Below, in pieces: positions 4,189-5,118 of a stretch of DNA of 5,118 nt. The notes under the pieces were generated by a model, which did not search any database, had not been told where the DNA came from, and saw only the letters and a list, made by a program, of their open reading frames with translations. Origin of the DNA: Rhodoferax sp. (GTDB taxonomy: Bacteria > Pseudomonadota > Gammaproteobacteria > Burkholderiales > Burkholderiaceae_C); assembly GCA_018882485.1 (NCBI GenBank), contig VERU01000218.1:1-5118 (forward strand), given 5' to 3'. The translations under genes and the position numbers were made by a program. The first letter of the stretch is position 1. Each line of letters begins with the position of its first letter.

Positions 4189-5118
4189 CAACCAGCATCG
4201 ACACGCTGTTTCTGCTTCTGGGCGCTGTCATGGTTCTGGCCATGCACGCGGGATTCGCCTTTCTGGAACTGGGCACCGTGCGCCGCAAGAACCAGGTCAA
4301 CGCGCTGGTCAAGATCCTGTCGGACTTTGCCGTCTCCACGGTGGCCTATTTCGTCGTGGGTTACAGCGTGGCCTATGGCAACCATTTTTTCATGGGCGCG
4401 GATCGGCTGGCCAGTGGCCACGGCTACGAGCTGGTCAAGTTCTTCTTCCTGCTGACGTTTGCCGCCGCGATCCCGGCCATCATCTCCGGCGGTATCGCCG
4501 AACGCGCCCGCTTCGGCCCCCAACTGATGGCCACCGCCGTCATCGTCGGCCTGATCTATCCGCTGTTCGAAGGCGCGGTCTGGAATCAGAACCTGGGCGT
4601 GCAGGCTGCGATCAAGGCCCTGACAGGCGCCGAATTCCACGACTTCGCCGGCAGCGTGGTGGTGCACGCGCTGGGCGGCTGGCTGGCCCTGCCCGCCGTG
4701 CTGCTGCTGGGCGCGCGGTCCAACCGCTACCGCAAGGACGGCGCGATCTCGGCCCACCCGCCGTCGAGCATCCCCTTCCTGGCCCTGGGTGCCTGGGTGC
4801 TCACGGTGGGCTGGTTCGGCTTCAATGTGATGAGCGCCCAGTCCCTCAGCAAGGTGTCGGGCCTGGTGGCGGTCAACTCCCTGATGGCCATGGTCGGCGG
4901 GACGCTGGCCGCATTGGCCGCCGGCCGCAACGACCCGGGCTTCGTGCACAACGGGCCGCTGGCCGGTCTGGTGGCCGTTTGCGCCGGCTCGGACCTGATG
5001 CACCCACTGGGCGCCCTGGTGGTGGGGGCGGTGGCCGGCTGGATCTTCGTGCGGATGTTCACGCTGACCCAGAACCGCTGGCGCATCGACGACGTGCTGG
5101 GCGTGTGGCCGCTGCACG
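4176..5118 (+). CDS. amt: Ammonium transporter (Amt/MEP/Rh family), 3'-truncated
   Basis: The frame is open from ATG 4176 to the window edge, 314 codons, with about a quarter of a normal 400-residue protein missing. It is an inner-membrane ammonium channel. Hydrophobic segments recur from residue 8 onward, and there is no cleavable signal peptide, unlike E. coli AmtB. Family motifs in order are HAGFAFLELGTVRRKNQ (24-40), SGGIAERARF (104-113), FEGAVWN (131-137; the Trp matches AmtB Trp148), DFAGSVVVHALGGW (156-169; the Asp matches Asp160 and the His is the first pore histidine), GWFGFN (212-217), NGPLAGLVAVCAG (259-271), and DDVLGVWPLH (305-314), whose final His is the second pore histidine. 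Both pore histidines are thus present. A sigma-54 promoter lies upstream, which implies induction under nitrogen limitation. A glnK neighbour is not visible but could lie outside the window. There is no strong ribosome binding site before the ATG. Confidence 0.93.
   Translation, partial: MNAPTTSIDTLFLLLGAVMVLAMHAGFAFLELGTVRRKNQVNALVKILSDFAVSTVAYFVVGYSVAYGNHFFMGADRLASGHGYELVKFFFLLTFAAAIPAIISGGIAERARFGPQLMATAVIVGLIYPLFEGAVWNQNLGVQAAIKALTGAEFHDFAGSVVVHALGGWLALPAVLLLGARSNRYRKDGAISAHPPSSIPFLALGAWVLTVGWFGFNVMSAQSLSKVSGLVAVNSLMAMVGGTLAALAAGRNDPGFVHNGPLAGLVAVCAGSDLMHPLGALVVGAVAGWIFVRMFTLTQNRWRIDDVLGVWPLH

Noticed and set aside
4071..5117. Minus-strand open frame of 348 residues antisense to amt.
   Set aside because: Its composition is His/Gln/Gly rich with no motif, while the + strand encodes a clear ammonium transporter over the same bases.
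1..5118. Mobile elements, CRISPR arrays, toxin-antitoxin or defence genes.
   Set aside because: No transposase, integrase, regular repeat array or small paired genes are present, and composition looks even across the window.

Overview
The window is a chromosomal stretch of a high-GC proteobacterium, most likely a betaproteobacterium. The MetX and MetW sequences resemble those I remember from Burkholderiales and Rhodocyclales relatives, and the GC-rich code leaves long empty antisense frames everywhere. I see no mobile element, phage, CRISPR array, tRNA or rRNA gene. The window looks like ordinary core metabolism. The most interesting material is in the two short regulatory gaps, at 3321-3500 and 4062-4175.

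Layout from left to right. A transglutaminase-like protein (+ strand, 5' end cut off) ends at 582. It converges on a minus-strand run whose genes are read, in order of transcription, as a TMEM165/GDT1-family membrane protein (4061 to 3501), metX (3320 to 2181), metW (2184 to 1603) and an HSL-type alpha/beta hydrolase (1555 to 608). Divergent from this run, an ammonium transporter gene (amt) starts at 4176 on the + strand and runs off the right edge. The metX stop and metW start overlap as GTGA, so these two are translationally coupled. The esterase follows metW after 47 bases with its own good ribosome binding site and may be co-transcribed.

The gap upstream of metX carries, in transcription order, a 3' hairpin for the membrane-protein gene, a TATACT -10 box, a SAM-II-like riboswitch that would begin about one base after the predicted transcription start, and an intrinsic terminator whose six-T run ends one base before the metX ATG. 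The riboswitch has an extra GC hairpin inserted between P1 and the 3' pseudoknot strand. Six bases of the aptamer (GCCGGG) can pair perfectly with the 5' arm of the terminator. That suggests a SAM-off transcriptional switch for methionine synthesis: with SAM the aptamer folds and the terminator forms, and without SAM the antiterminator forms and metX-metW are transcribed.

The gap upstream of amt carries a correctly spaced sigma-54 promoter (TGGCGT-N5-TTGCT). It also has three copies of TGCACCAA, a sequence containing the NtrC half-site TGCACC, with one copy inverted and one inside the first codons of amt. This fits nitrogen-regulated expression of the transporter. The window therefore holds two nutrient-response units: sulfur/methionine control by RNA, and nitrogen control by sigma-54.
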